Made by a program: the position numbers and the translations under genes. From Amycolatopsis sp. NBC_01480 (lineage in GTDB: Bacteria > Actinomycetota > Actinomycetes > Mycobacteriales > Pseudonocardiaceae), in NCBI RefSeq assembly GCF_036227205.1, contig NZ_CP109442.1:1922001-1986000 (forward strand): DNA of 64,000 nucleotides. Reading direction: 5' to 3'. Below are positions 16,842-24,729 of this stretch, piece after piece. Numbering within the stretch: position 1 is the first letter of the stretch; each line of letters opens with the position of its first letter. The notes under the pieces were generated by a model. The model was not told the DNA's origin. It saw nothing but the letters and a program-made list of their open reading frames with translations, and searched no databases.

Positions 16842-19100
16842 TCACAGGAACATCGCGGTCGGGTTGAGCGCGGCTTCGGCGGTGGGCTCGGCCAGCCAGC
16901 CCATCCGCACGGGCACGTCGTAGAGCCGGCCGGGCGCGTACCGCGTCCAGAAGTGGCGCAGGCCGGGCACCAGCACCTTCACCACGGGCAGGCCGATGTC
17001 CGGCCGGGTCTGGTCGAGCACCAGCATCTCCAACCCGGCCCGCTCGACGGTCCGCTGCGCGAGCCGGACGTCCTCGGCCAGGTCGTCGGTGCTGTGGTCG
17101 GTGTAGTCGGCGGCGGTGCGCGCCGGCCCGTCGAGCGGACGCAGGTACGGCTGGTTCGCCAGCGTCGCCGTGCGCCACCAGCGGTGCTGCTCCGGGTCGG
17201 GGAAGGCGTACTCCTCGGCTCCGTCCTTCGCGCCGATCACGGCGGGCAGGAACTGGTTCATCTCCGTCATCGCGCGGGAGATGGCGATCTTGATGTCGAA
17301 GTGCGCGCCGAACGCGATCAGCAGGTCCTCCACCGGCTTGTCGATCCGGCGGGAAACCGTGACCACGGTGGGGATGCCGAGGTCGGTGGTGAGGTCGAGC
17401 GCCCACGCCTCGCGGTTCGCCGCGCGATAGCTCCGCTGCCAGGTGTCGAAGTACGGGTCGCCGAAACTGGCCAGGTCGATCGCCGGACGGCGGAGCATGT
17501 TGTACCACCAGAGCGCGACGCTGTCGCGTTCCACCAGCTCCATGAAGCCCTGGACGATCGCGTCCTCGAGGCAGGTCCCGGCGGCGTTGCCGTTGGAATC
17601 CGCGCCGCTGTAACGGTTTCCGGCCCGCAGCGGGTAGCCGAAGAACAGGCTGGCGGTGGGGAAGTACTTGGTGCGCTCGTGCGTCAGCGACCACACCGGC
17701 GTCCAGTCGATCTTCTCCGCCGGGTCGAACGGATCGCAGACCCGCTGGAAGTGCGAATCGCGTGCGTTCCACTCGGCCCGGTCGCGGAACTGGGCGTCGC
17801 TGAACAAGTGCAGCTCGTTCGGCTGGAACGCCTGCTCCGGGCCGAGCTCTTGGTAGGTGGCGGAAATCCGGCCCTCGTCACCGCGGTAGAGCCCGCTGTA
17901 CCGCTCGACGGCCTCGCCGATCGCCGACGCCCGGGCCTGCACGTCGGTCATGCCCTTGCCGGACGCGGCGCTGCGCAGGCCGGCCCGCAGGTCCGACACG
18001 TGCCCCATCGGCACGGCGAAGTTCTGCCCCGCCTGGTAGGTGTGCAGACCCTCCACATCGGACGGCAGCTTGACGAGCTGCTTCACCGGGCCGGTGATCG
18101 GGCTGACCAGCGGCTCGAACTCGGCGAGCAGCTTCTCCGGCGACTTCGCGCGGTGCCCGCCGTCGGTGATCTTCGCCTTGGGCCGGCTGGTCAGCCGCAC
18201 CGGCGCCTGGTGCAGCCGGCTCTGCAGCTCGCGGTCGCCGCAGGCGGCGCACTGCGGGCGGCGGGTGAGGCGGTGGTGCCGGCTGTCCATGGTCACGGTG
18301 TCGAAGGTGACGACCTCGGTGTGGTGCTCATTCGGACGATGCTCGCCCGTGGCCAGCCATGCTGCTGTCTGCACCGCGGTGAGCCTCAGGCCGAGCTGCC
18401 GGGTGGTCTCGAGATCGGCGAGCGAGGTCACCGGCGGGGCGATGAGACCGTTGCGCTGCTTGACGTAGTTCAGCACCATCTGGTTCGAAGACAGCCGCGC
18501 GGCCAGGCACCACCAGCAGGCCGTGGTGCCCGGTTCGAACACCGGTCCGGTCCACAGCAGACCGCCGGTGGGCTTGGCGAGCAGCCAGGGGCGGCCGTCG
18601 GCGAGTCGGTCGAGGTTGAAGTCCGCGATGCCGGGGTTGAGGTAGTCGTCGACGAGCACGACGGTGAGGGCGGACGGGCCGGAACCGAGGGTGAGCCCGG
18701 CCTGCTCGGCCGCCTCGGCGAACCCCTCGTCGGAGACATCGCCGAACCGCACCACGTCGATCGGCGTCGCCGCGACCCGGGCCAGCGCCGCGTCACCGTC
18801 GAGGGAATGCAGCTCCCAGAACCCGCCGGCGCGCTGGTCGGCCCCGGCGTCGACCTCCGCGACGTGCCCCGCGGCGACGAGCTTGTCCAGCACCGCCTCG
18901 ACCCGCGCGGCCGGGAACTCCCCCGCCAGCGCGTCGACGACCTCGGCGCGCGTGTGCTTGCCCGCGAGCAACGGCGTCGCCCGCTCCATCAGCCCGCCCG
19001 CCAGCCGAACATGCCCGAACCGCTCGGCGATCAGGTACACCCCATCGCCCTCGACGACCTCGGCACGCAGGTACCGCTTGAACCGGATGACTTTGTTCAT
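16842..19100 (-). CDS. Fused E1-like/YcaO cyclodehydratase (TOMM)
   Basis: 752 aa. Residues 1-80 look like a leader-binding winged-helix (RRE) segment, and residues to about 300 an E1/ThiF-like partner domain with paired cysteines ACWWC (195/198) and CAAC (284/287) that should bind zinc. From about residue 330 is the YcaO domain: RASAIGEAVERYSG and GTCLEDAIVQGFMELVERD carry the acidic residues of the ATP/Mg site. YcaO enzymes phosphorylate the amide and cyclise Cys, Ser or Thr to azolines. Fusion of both domains in one chain resembles the goadsporin GodD type, in contrast to the split TbtF/TbtG of thiomuracin. The C-terminus is NPTAMFL, not the PxPxP ending of some YcaOs. Confidence 0.93.
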   Translation of the reverse strand: MNKVIRFKRYLRAEVVEGDGVYLIAERFGHVRLAGGLMERATPLLAGKHTRAEVVDALAGEFPAARVEAVLDKLVAAGHVAEVDAGADQRAGGFWELHSLDGDAALARVAATPIDVVRFGDVSDEGFAEAAEQAGLTLGSGPSALTVVLVDDYLNPGIADFNLDRLADGRPWLLAKPTGGLLWTGPVFEPGTTACWWCLAARLSSNQMVLNYVKQRNGLIAPPVTSLADLETTRQLGLRLTAVQTAAWLATGEHRPNEHHTEVVTFDTVTMDSRHHRLTRRPQCAACGDRELQSRLHQAPVRLTSRPKAKITDGGHRAKSPEKLLAEFEPLVSPITGPVKQLVKLPSDVEGLHTYQAGQNFAVPMGHVSDLRAGLRSAASGKGMTDVQARASAIGEAVERYSGLYRGDEGRISATYQELGPEQAFQPNELHLFSDAQFRDRAEWNARDSHFQRVCDPFDPAEKIDWTPVWSLTHERTKYFPTASLFFGYPLRAGNRYSGADSNGNAAGTCLEDAIVQGFMELVERDSVALWWYNMLRRPAIDLASFGDPYFDTWQRSYRAANREAWALDLTTDLGIPTVVTVSRRIDKPVEDLLIAFGAHFDIKIAISRAMTEMNQFLPAVIGAKDGAEEYAFPDPEQHRWWRTATLANQPYLRPLDGPARTAADYTDHSTDDLAEDVRLAQRTVERAGLEMLVLDQTRPDIGLPVVKVLVPGLRHFWTRYAPGRLYDVPVRMGWLAEPTAEAALNPTAMFL

Positions 19101-20779
19101 GAACTCCCCCAGCGGGTTTCGGTGTTCGTTGGCACGTCGTTGGGTGGCGCGCTGTTTGGTGGCGCGCTGTGGCCGAGCACGAGCACCCGGTCGGCGACGT
19201 CGAGGAACAGGGAGGACCGGCTGACGACGACCCTGGTCACGCCCTCCAGCCTGCGCAGTGCGTCGGCGACCACGTCCGGTGGCTCGTCGAGCAGCAGCAC
19301 CCGCGGCCGGCGCGCGAACGCCCGGGCGAGTTGCAGGAGCTTGAGCTGGCTCGCGGAGAACCCGCCGGCGCCGCCACTGACCACAGTGGACAGACCCATG
19401 GGAAGGTCGCGGAGCACGTCGGCCAGGCCGGCTTTCCGGAGCGCGTCCCAGGCTTGCTCGTCGGTGGCTGCGGAACGGCCGAGCACCACGGTGCGGACGG
19501 TGCCGCGCGGGAGGTCGGCGTCCTGCCGGAGGTAACCGGTCCCGTCGCGGTCGGCTGCGCTGAGCCGGTCGAGGAGAGTGGTCTTGCCGGAACCGGAGGG
19601 GCCGGTGATGACGACGAACTCACCCGGGACCAGCTCCGCGGCGGGTGTATTGGTCGCTGTGCCGGACCCGAGCGGGACCAAATCGGGTTCCTCAGTGGTC
19701 TTCGCCGCGGTCAGCAAGGCGCGGATGCCCCGGACGGCTTCCCCGCCGACGGCGAACACCGAGCGGACCGTGTTGTCCGAGCGGCCCAGCACCAGCACGA
19801 GCTGGGCCAGGACCGCGCACGCGGCCAGGAGGTCATCCGCGTGCGCGGTCCCGAGAACGGTGGCGAGCAAGAGCAAGGGGATCGCCGCCGCGAGCGCGGC
19901 CGACCGCGGTTCGGGCCTGGCGGCGGTGCGTTCCGGGAGGAGCCGGGCGAGCATCCGGCGTTCGGCGGCGTAGAGGTGGATCTCGTCGATTCCGGTGAGG
20001 AGCCGGTCGAGCCCGTCCCCGGTCAGGTCCGCGGCCGGGCCCCGAGCCGACCGGGCCAGCACCACAAGCCCGGCGACGGCGACCGCGAGCACCGCCCAAG
20101 CCGTCCCGGCACCGATGGTCAGCAACGCGAAGAAGGCCGCTGCGACCATGGCCGTCACGAGCAGCGCGTCGAGCGCCGCGGCGGCTACGAGCGTGCGCAG
20201 CCGGGAAACCACGGTGGTCCCGGCCGCGCGCAGTTCTGGCTCCGTGGCACGCAATCCGGTCCGGGCCGGGTCGAGCAGCAGACCCCAGAGCGAGGGTTCC
20301 AGCGTCGCCTGCAGCCGATGCTGGGCGTCGGTGGCGAGCCGGTCACGCAGGCCCAGCAGCAGAATGATCGGCACCACGGCCAACGCGGGCGCCAGCCAGC
20401 CGTACCGCACCGCCAGCACCGAGGAGCCACAGCTGATCAGCGCGGCCAGCAACCCGGTAACCACCACCGCGACCGGAACGCGGGGCCTGCCGACATCCTT
20501 CGCGGACAGGTGCCAGACCGCCCGGACGTCCGCCGGCTCCGGATGCCGGCCGGACCGCAGCAGGACGGCCCGGCCGGCAGCATCGAGCACCAACGCGGTC
20601 CCGGCCACGGTGCTGCCGGGCGCAACCCGCACCGCCCGCCAGCCGACCGCCTCGGCCGCCACCTTCACCGGATCGGGACCGCTCGGCACGTCTGCCACCT
20701 CGCCGAACAACGGCCGCAGCGCCTCACGGCAAGCGGGCCACGAGTCCGTGGCAGTCGGTTCACGGTCCACGGTGGTCAT
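19097..20779 (-). CDS. ABC exporter half-transporter, partner of the C39 exporter
   Basis: 560 aa. The N-terminal about 100 residues are soluble, followed by a membrane domain (VVVTGLLAALISCG, LAVVPIILLLGL, TAMVAAAFFALLTIG) and a nucleotide-binding domain. Walker A is canonical (ITGPSGSGKTT) and Walker B is VLLLDEPPD, but the signature reads FSASQLKLL where LSGGQ is expected, and the switch His is missing (RVVVSRSS). This is the pattern of the asymmetric half of a heterodimeric exporter. The ATG at 20779 overlaps the stop of the C39 transporter gene (ATGA), so the two are made together. No peptidase domain is present. It probably exports the processed peptide with its partner. Confidence 0.82.
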   Translation of the reverse strand: MTTVDREPTATDSWPACREALRPLFGEVADVPSGPDPVKVAAEAVGWRAVRVAPGSTVAGTALVLDAAGRAVLLRSGRHPEPADVRAVWHLSAKDVGRPRVPVAVVVTGLLAALISCGSSVLAVRYGWLAPALAVVPIILLLGLRDRLATDAQHRLQATLEPSLWGLLLDPARTGLRATEPELRAAGTTVVSRLRTLVAAAALDALLVTAMVAAAFFALLTIGAGTAWAVLAVAVAGLVVLARSARGPAADLTGDGLDRLLTGIDEIHLYAAERRMLARLLPERTAARPEPRSAALAAAIPLLLLATVLGTAHADDLLAACAVLAQLVLVLGRSDNTVRSVFAVGGEAVRGIRALLTAAKTTEEPDLVPLGSGTATNTPAAELVPGEFVVITGPSGSGKTTLLDRLSAADRDGTGYLRQDADLPRGTVRTVVLGRSAATDEQAWDALRKAGLADVLRDLPMGLSTVVSGGAGGFSASQLKLLQLARAFARRPRVLLLDEPPDVVADALRRLEGVTRVVVSRSSLFLDVADRVLVLGHSAPPNSAPPNDVPTNTETRWGSS

Positions 20780-22770
20780 GACGTGACCGGTCCCAGCTCC
20801 AGAACCTGCCACCGAGTGTCCAAAGCAGACGGCACAGAACCACAGGCGATCACCAAGGTCGCGCCGCGGCGAGCCAGGGAGCGCTCCAGGCGGGGGTCCC
20901 CAATGAGGTCCGGCTCGTCGAGCAGCAGGATCGACGGATCGCGGAGCAAGGCCCTTGCCAGGGCGAGACGACGGCGTTCACCGCCGCTGAAATTCCGGCC
21001 GCCCGCGGCGATCCACGCGGTGCGGGCGCCACCACGACCGGTGATCAGGTCAGCGAGACCCGCGTCGTCGAGGGCGCGGCTGACCTGGGCGTCGGTGATG
21101 TCGTCGTCGGACAGCGTGAGGTTTTCGTGCACTGTGCCGGGGAATAGCCACGGGACCTGCGGCAAGTACCCGACCCCGTCACGCAGTGTGGCCCGCGGGA
21201 TCTCGCCATGCGTACGGCCGCCGAGGCGGATCTCGCCCTCAGTGGGCTCGAGCGCGCCGGCCAGCAGCCGCAACAGGGTCGACTTGCCGGCACCGGTCAC
21301 CATCAGCCGTCCGCCGGCGGGGACGCTCACCGTGACCCCGCGCAGCACCGGGCGGCGGGGCGAGTAGCCGAAACCGACGTCGACCAGGTCGACTTGTCCG
21401 TCCATTGTGGATCCACAAGAACCGGCTTCAGCGGCGAAACGCGGATGCGGGGCGGCTTCGTCCAGGTCGTCCAGCACGTTCGTCCGGGCGATCAGTTCGG
21501 GCAGGCCGCCGAGGTGTTCCAGCACCGCACGGGCGTTGATGAGGAACGGGGCAAGCGCGACCAGAGCCGCAGCCTGACCGACCGCACCGGCGACCGCCGC
21601 GAGTTCCACGCCCGTCGCCACCGAGGTCCAGGCCCGCGCGCGGTCCGCGGCGCGGCGGCGCGCGGCCAGCTCTTCGCCCTGGATCTCGGCGAATTCCGCG
21701 AACAGGTCCGGTTCCGACTGCTCGGCGTGCACCGCGTCGAGCCGGGCGAACGCGGCGCGCGCGATCCCGTTGCGGCGGGTCAGCTCCCCGACGAACAGCC
21801 GCCGCGACACCGCCGAACGACGCTGTCCGATCGCCCGCAGCACCGCCGCGAGGCCCGCTCCGACGACGCCGATCAGCAGGGCCGGCCAGGAAAGCCACCC
21901 GAGCACCACGGCCACCGGCACCAGGAACGCCGCACTGGCCAGCAGCGGCACCACCCGGTGCGCGAGCAGGACCGCCGAGGTCTCGGCGAACCGCACCTGC
22001 GCCCCCAGCGCCGCGTTCGAACGACGGCCGAGGAACGACGCGGGCACCGTCAGCAGCTTGCCCAGCACCGCCCGCTTCCGCCGTCCGGCCACCACGTCGT
22101 GGACCTCGCCGGCCAGCCACCGCTGCCCGTACGCCAGCGCGGCGGCCGCGAGCGCCGCGACGATCAGCGCGGCCACGGCGACGCCGGAACTCAGCCGTCC
22201 GGCGACAACACCGTCGACGAGCAGGGCCGCAACACTGGTCACCAGGCCGAGGCCGAGACCGGCGGCGGCCGCCGCGGTTACGCGACCCCGGACCTCGGCG
22301 AGCCACCGCGCGCAGGTCCGCAGGGTCGACCGGCGCGGTGACGCGGCCGTCGCAGCGGGCGCGGCAGAGGTGAAAGTCAGCACGATGCCACTGAACTCGG
22401 CCCGGAACTGGGCACTGGTGCGCCGATCCCGGCCGCGGGCAGGATCGTTGACCAGGGCGCCGGCGTCAACCGTTTCGAGAACCGCAAAGTGGTTGCCGTG
22501 CAACAGAACGATGGCCGGCAGTGGCAGCGCCCGTAACGCGGGAAACGGGTCGCCCTCACGAATTCGCAGGCCGCGTCCGGTGAGCCCGTGGCCGGCCCCG
22601 ACCCGGAGCAGGTCGGCCGCCGTGGTGCCGTCGCGCGAGACGCCGCATTCCGCCCGCAGCTGCGCGGCGGGGACCGGCGTGCCGCGGTGCGCGAGCAGGA
22701 TGCCCAGGCAGGCGGGACCGCAGTCGGCCTCCTCCACCTGCCCGATGACGGGCGTCGCGCCGGACCTCAC
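20776..22770 (-). CDS. C39 peptidase-containing ABC exporter (leader-cleaving)
   Basis: 664 aa. Residues 1-130 are a C39 cysteine protease: QVEEADCGPACLGILL with Gln11 and Cys17, HGNHFAVLE with His94, and VNDP with Asp109. These proteases cut precursor leaders after a double-Gly-type site during export. A membrane domain follows, then an NBD with an intact signature (FSGGERRRLALARAL) and Walker B ILLLDEPD. The Walker A, LMVTGAGKST at about residue 489, is three residues short of the usual GxxGxGKS/T form, and the switch-His position is not His (VIACGS). The GTG start at 22770 overlaps the P450 stop. The neighbours include two precursors with GG and AA cleavage sites. Confidence 0.9.
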   Translation of the reverse strand: MRSGATPVIGQVEEADCGPACLGILLAHRGTPVPAAQLRAECGVSRDGTTAADLLRVGAGHGLTGRGLRIREGDPFPALRALPLPAIVLLHGNHFAVLETVDAGALVNDPARGRDRRTSAQFRAEFSGIVLTFTSAAPAATAASPRRSTLRTCARWLAEVRGRVTAAAAAGLGLGLVTSVAALLVDGVVAGRLSSGVAVAALIVAALAAAALAYGQRWLAGEVHDVVAGRRKRAVLGKLLTVPASFLGRRSNAALGAQVRFAETSAVLLAHRVVPLLASAAFLVPVAVVLGWLSWPALLIGVVGAGLAAVLRAIGQRRSAVSRRLFVGELTRRNGIARAAFARLDAVHAEQSEPDLFAEFAEIQGEELAARRRAADRARAWTSVATGVELAAVAGAVGQAAALVALAPFLINARAVLEHLGGLPELIARTNVLDDLDEAAPHPRFAAEAGSCGSTMDGQVDLVDVGFGYSPRRPVLRGVTVSVPAGGRLMVTGAGKSTLLRLLAGALEPTEGEIRLGGRTHGEIPRATLRDGVGYLPQVPWLFPGTVHENLTLSDDDITDAQVSRALDDAGLADLITGRGGARTAWIAAGGRNFSGGERRRLALARALLRDPSILLLDEPDLIGDPRLERSLARRGATLVIACGSVPSALDTRWQVLELGPVTS

Positions 22771-24065
22771 GAGTGGCCACCCGCCCCGAACGGGCAGGAC
22801 CCGGCCGAAGCCGCGACAGCCGGAACCCTAGGCGCCGCAACGGTCTCGGGCAGCAGCAGCCGCAGCGACGCCGGGCTGTGGAACGCCATCTCGTCACGAC
22901 GGCGGATGTCCTGGTCGGCCAGCCGGAAGTCCGGCGCGTAGGCGGCCAGCGCCGCCAGCACGGTTTCACCCTGCAGCACGGCCAGGCTGGCGCCGAGGCA
23001 GTAGTGCGGACCGTGGCCGAACGCGAGGTGCCGCGACTCCGTGCGGTCCAGGTCGAACTCCAGCGGGCGCGTGAACACCGCCGGGTCGAGGTTCGCCGCG
23101 CCGTACATCAGCAACACCGTGCTGCCGCGCGGGATGGTCACGCCGTCGAGGTCGAGGTCGTCCTCCGCGATGCGGCTCATCAGTGGCAACGGCGGGTGCA
23201 GGCGGATGCCCTCCACATATGCGGCGGCCGCCAGCGTGGGATCGGCGACCACGCGCCGCCAGGCGTCCGGGTGCTTGCGCAGCGCGAGCACGACGTTCGC
23301 GAGCGCGCTGCCCACGGTGTCGATGCCCGTCATGAAGAGCATCAGGACCATCGAGACCAGCTCGTCGTGCGTGAGCCGTCCGTCCTCTTCGGACGAAGCG
23401 CGCGCGAGCCGGGAGATCAGGTCGGTGCCGTCGCCGCGACGGGCGGCGAGGTCGTTGATGTAGCCCACCACTTCGGCGAGGCCGGTCGCGGCGGCCGAGC
23501 CCGGCTCGCCGTAGCGTCCGCCGAGCCGTCCGGTCACCTCGTTCACCACCGCGCTGTTGATCGCGCTCGCCCAGCCCAGCACCTGGTGCCGGTCGGCGGG
23601 CGGCAGCCCCAGCAACGCGGCCGTGGTGTACACCGGCAACGGGCCGCACACGTCACCGACGAACTCGCATTCGCCGTGACGCAAGGGTTCCGTGAGCAGC
23701 TCGGCGACGATCTCCTGGACCGCTCCCCGCAACCCGGCCACGGACTTGGCGCTGAACTGCCCGGCCACGAGCCGCCGCAGCCGCTGGTGGTCGGCGGGCG
23801 GCTGGATCGGCAGCAGGCCGTCGAGCACCCGGCTGGTCGCCTCGTCCAGGTGCCGCGTCGCGGACCACTCGTCCGGCATCCGCAGCGCGCCCGCGGGGTG
23901 CCGGGCGATCCGGCTCACCAGGTCGTGCCGCGAAACGATCCACACGCTGCCCGCGTGGATCACCGGCTTCTCCTGCGCCAGCCGCGCGAACAACCCGTTG
24001 TCCCCCACCGGCTGCGACTTCGGATCGCCGATGAACCGCAGCGTCGCCTTCGTCAGCTCGTCCAT
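22767..24065 (-). CDS. Cytochrome P450 of the RiPP cluster
   Basis: 432 aa. The heme-binding loop FGHGPHYCLGASLA contains the Cys ligand; the I-helix reads LFMTGIDTVGSALA and the K-helix ExxR is YVEGIRLHPPLP. These place it in the soluble bacterial P450 superfamily. A ferredoxin and a reductase are not encoded nearby. The start at ATG 24065 is preferred over ATG 24071 because the GGGGGA ribosome binding site abuts the first ATG but is 6 nt before the second. It is the first modification gene after the precursors and a large palindrome. It may hydroxylate or otherwise oxidise the peptide; P450 tailoring is not part of the core goadsporin set. Confidence 0.9.
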   Translation of the reverse strand: MDELTKATLRFIGDPKSQPVGDNGLFARLAQEKPVIHAGSVWIVSRHDLVSRIARHPAGALRMPDEWSATRHLDEATSRVLDGLLPIQPPADHQRLRRLVAGQFSAKSVAGLRGAVQEIVAELLTEPLRHGECEFVGDVCGPLPVYTTAALLGLPPADRHQVLGWASAINSAVVNEVTGRLGGRYGEPGSAAATGLAEVVGYINDLAARRGDGTDLISRLARASSEEDGRLTHDELVSMVLMLFMTGIDTVGSALANVVLALRKHPDAWRRVVADPTLAAAAYVEGIRLHPPLPLMSRIAEDDLDLDGVTIPRGSTVLLMYGAANLDPAVFTRPLEFDLDRTESRHLAFGHGPHYCLGASLAVLQGETVLAALAAYAPDFRLADQDIRRRDEMAFHSPASLRLLLPETVAAPRVPAVAASAGSCPFGAGGHS

Positions 24066-24090
24066 GTCCATTCCCCCAGCTCTCGGGCGA

Positions 24091-24126
24091 TACCGGTGTG
24101 TGCCGGCCGGCCGGCACACACCGGTA
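24091..24126. terminator. Perfect 36-bp palindrome between precursor and modification genes
   Basis: The arms are TACCGGTGTGTGCCGGCC and its exact complement, 18 bp each with no unpaired centre. The palindrome starts 36 bp downstream of the stop codon of the 50-aa precursor and lies 26 bp upstream of the P450 start. In RNA it would form a very stable hairpin; no U-tract follows. The likely role is partial termination or 3' protection, so that precursor mRNA exceeds enzyme mRNA, as in many lantibiotic operons. Confidence 0.75.
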
Positions 24127-24162
24127 GCTACCTCAGTTCTCGCGGTGCGAAGACCGTGAAAA

Positions 24163-24315
24163 TCAGCCGCCCAGGCAGGCCGCGGTGCCGACCGTGGCCG
24201 GGGTGCTGATGGTGCCGGCGGTGCTGGCGGTGGCCGCGCCACCCACCTCCGAGAGCTCTTCCACCGTCAGGTCCTCGATCGGCAGATCGGTCGTGTTCAG
24301 GTTTTCCGGAGTCAT
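24163..24315 (-). CDS. RiPP precursor peptide 1 (50 aa)
   Basis: A small gene with a strong ribosome binding site (GAGGGGAAAGAC before ATG at 24315). The acidic leader ends LPIEDLTVEELSEVGG, a double-Gly site suited to the C39 protease. The predicted core (residues 27-50) starts AATASTAGTIST and ends TVGTAACLGG; it holds six Thr, two Ser and one Cys. Leader and core are paralogous to the 46-aa peptide encoded just upstream (EDL-EEL-V block, STP, TAAC-I/L-G). The adjacent YcaO, SagB and split LanB enzymes predict azoles at Cys/Ser/Thr and Dha/Dhb at others. The low Cys count is unlike typical thiopeptide cores. The ending Leu-Gly-Gly could also be trimmed. Confidence 0.85.
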   Translation of the reverse strand: MTPENLNTTDLPIEDLTVEELSEVGGAATASTAGTISTPATVGTAACLGG

Positions 24316-24379
24316 GTCTTTCCCCTCAGAAATGTGTTTACCCGAATTACTGCGGAAAGGTAATGCAGAAAAAGCCGGA

Positions 24380-24520
24380 TCAGACGCTGGCGCAGCCGAT
24401 GCAGGCCGCGGTGCTGACCGGCGTGCTCGCGGTCGAGGCGGTGCCGGCACAGTCGGCCGCCGCCACGTCGTTGAGCTCCTCGATGGACAGGTCTTCCACG
24501 ATCGGAGCGTTCTGCTCCAT
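24380..24520 (-). CDS. RiPP precursor peptide 2 (46 aa)
   Basis: The first gene of the cluster; it is too short for standard ORF limits. ATG at 24520, TGA at 24382-24380; the ribosome binding site is weak (GGGTG). The leader is MEQNAPIVEDLSIEELNDVA; an Ala-Ala at residues 20-21 aligns with the Gly-Gly of precursor 1 and is the likely C39 cut site. The core begins ADCAGTASTASTP and ends VSTAACIGCASV, with three Cys, four Ser and four Thr. The shared STP and TAAC(I/L)G motifs show duplication from a common ancestor followed by divergence. The extra Cys residues predict more thiazoles than in peptide 1. It is separated from precursor 1 by 64 bp without a terminator, so they are co-transcribed. 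Confidence 0.82.
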   Translation of the reverse strand: MEQNAPIVEDLSIEELNDVAAADCAGTASTASTPVSTAACIGCASV

Positions 24521-24729
24521 GGTGATCACACCCAATTCGATTCTTTTCGGACAGGACATTTACCGCTCGGCGCGAATACTTCCGAGCGCCATCAGCGAGT
24601 CTGCCAGCCGGGCAGAACGAATTCGTCGGTGTTTTGATCGATTGTCACGGACGACGGAAAGCGCAGCAGATCGCGTTTCTCGATCATCCGTTGAGACGGG
24701 TGGTGGACACACCCGCGCGGACGCTCAGG
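24521..24729 (-). promoter_or_regulatory. Leader/promoter region of the RiPP operon
   Basis: This 209-bp gap between mazG and the first precursor must hold the operon promoter. It contains an inverted repeat CGCTCGG (24564-24570) with its complement CCGAGCG (24582-24588), spacer 11 nt, 44-68 bp before the precursor ATG. It may be an operator or a 5' mRNA hairpin. I cannot assign -35/-10 boxes with confidence. Confidence 0.4.
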
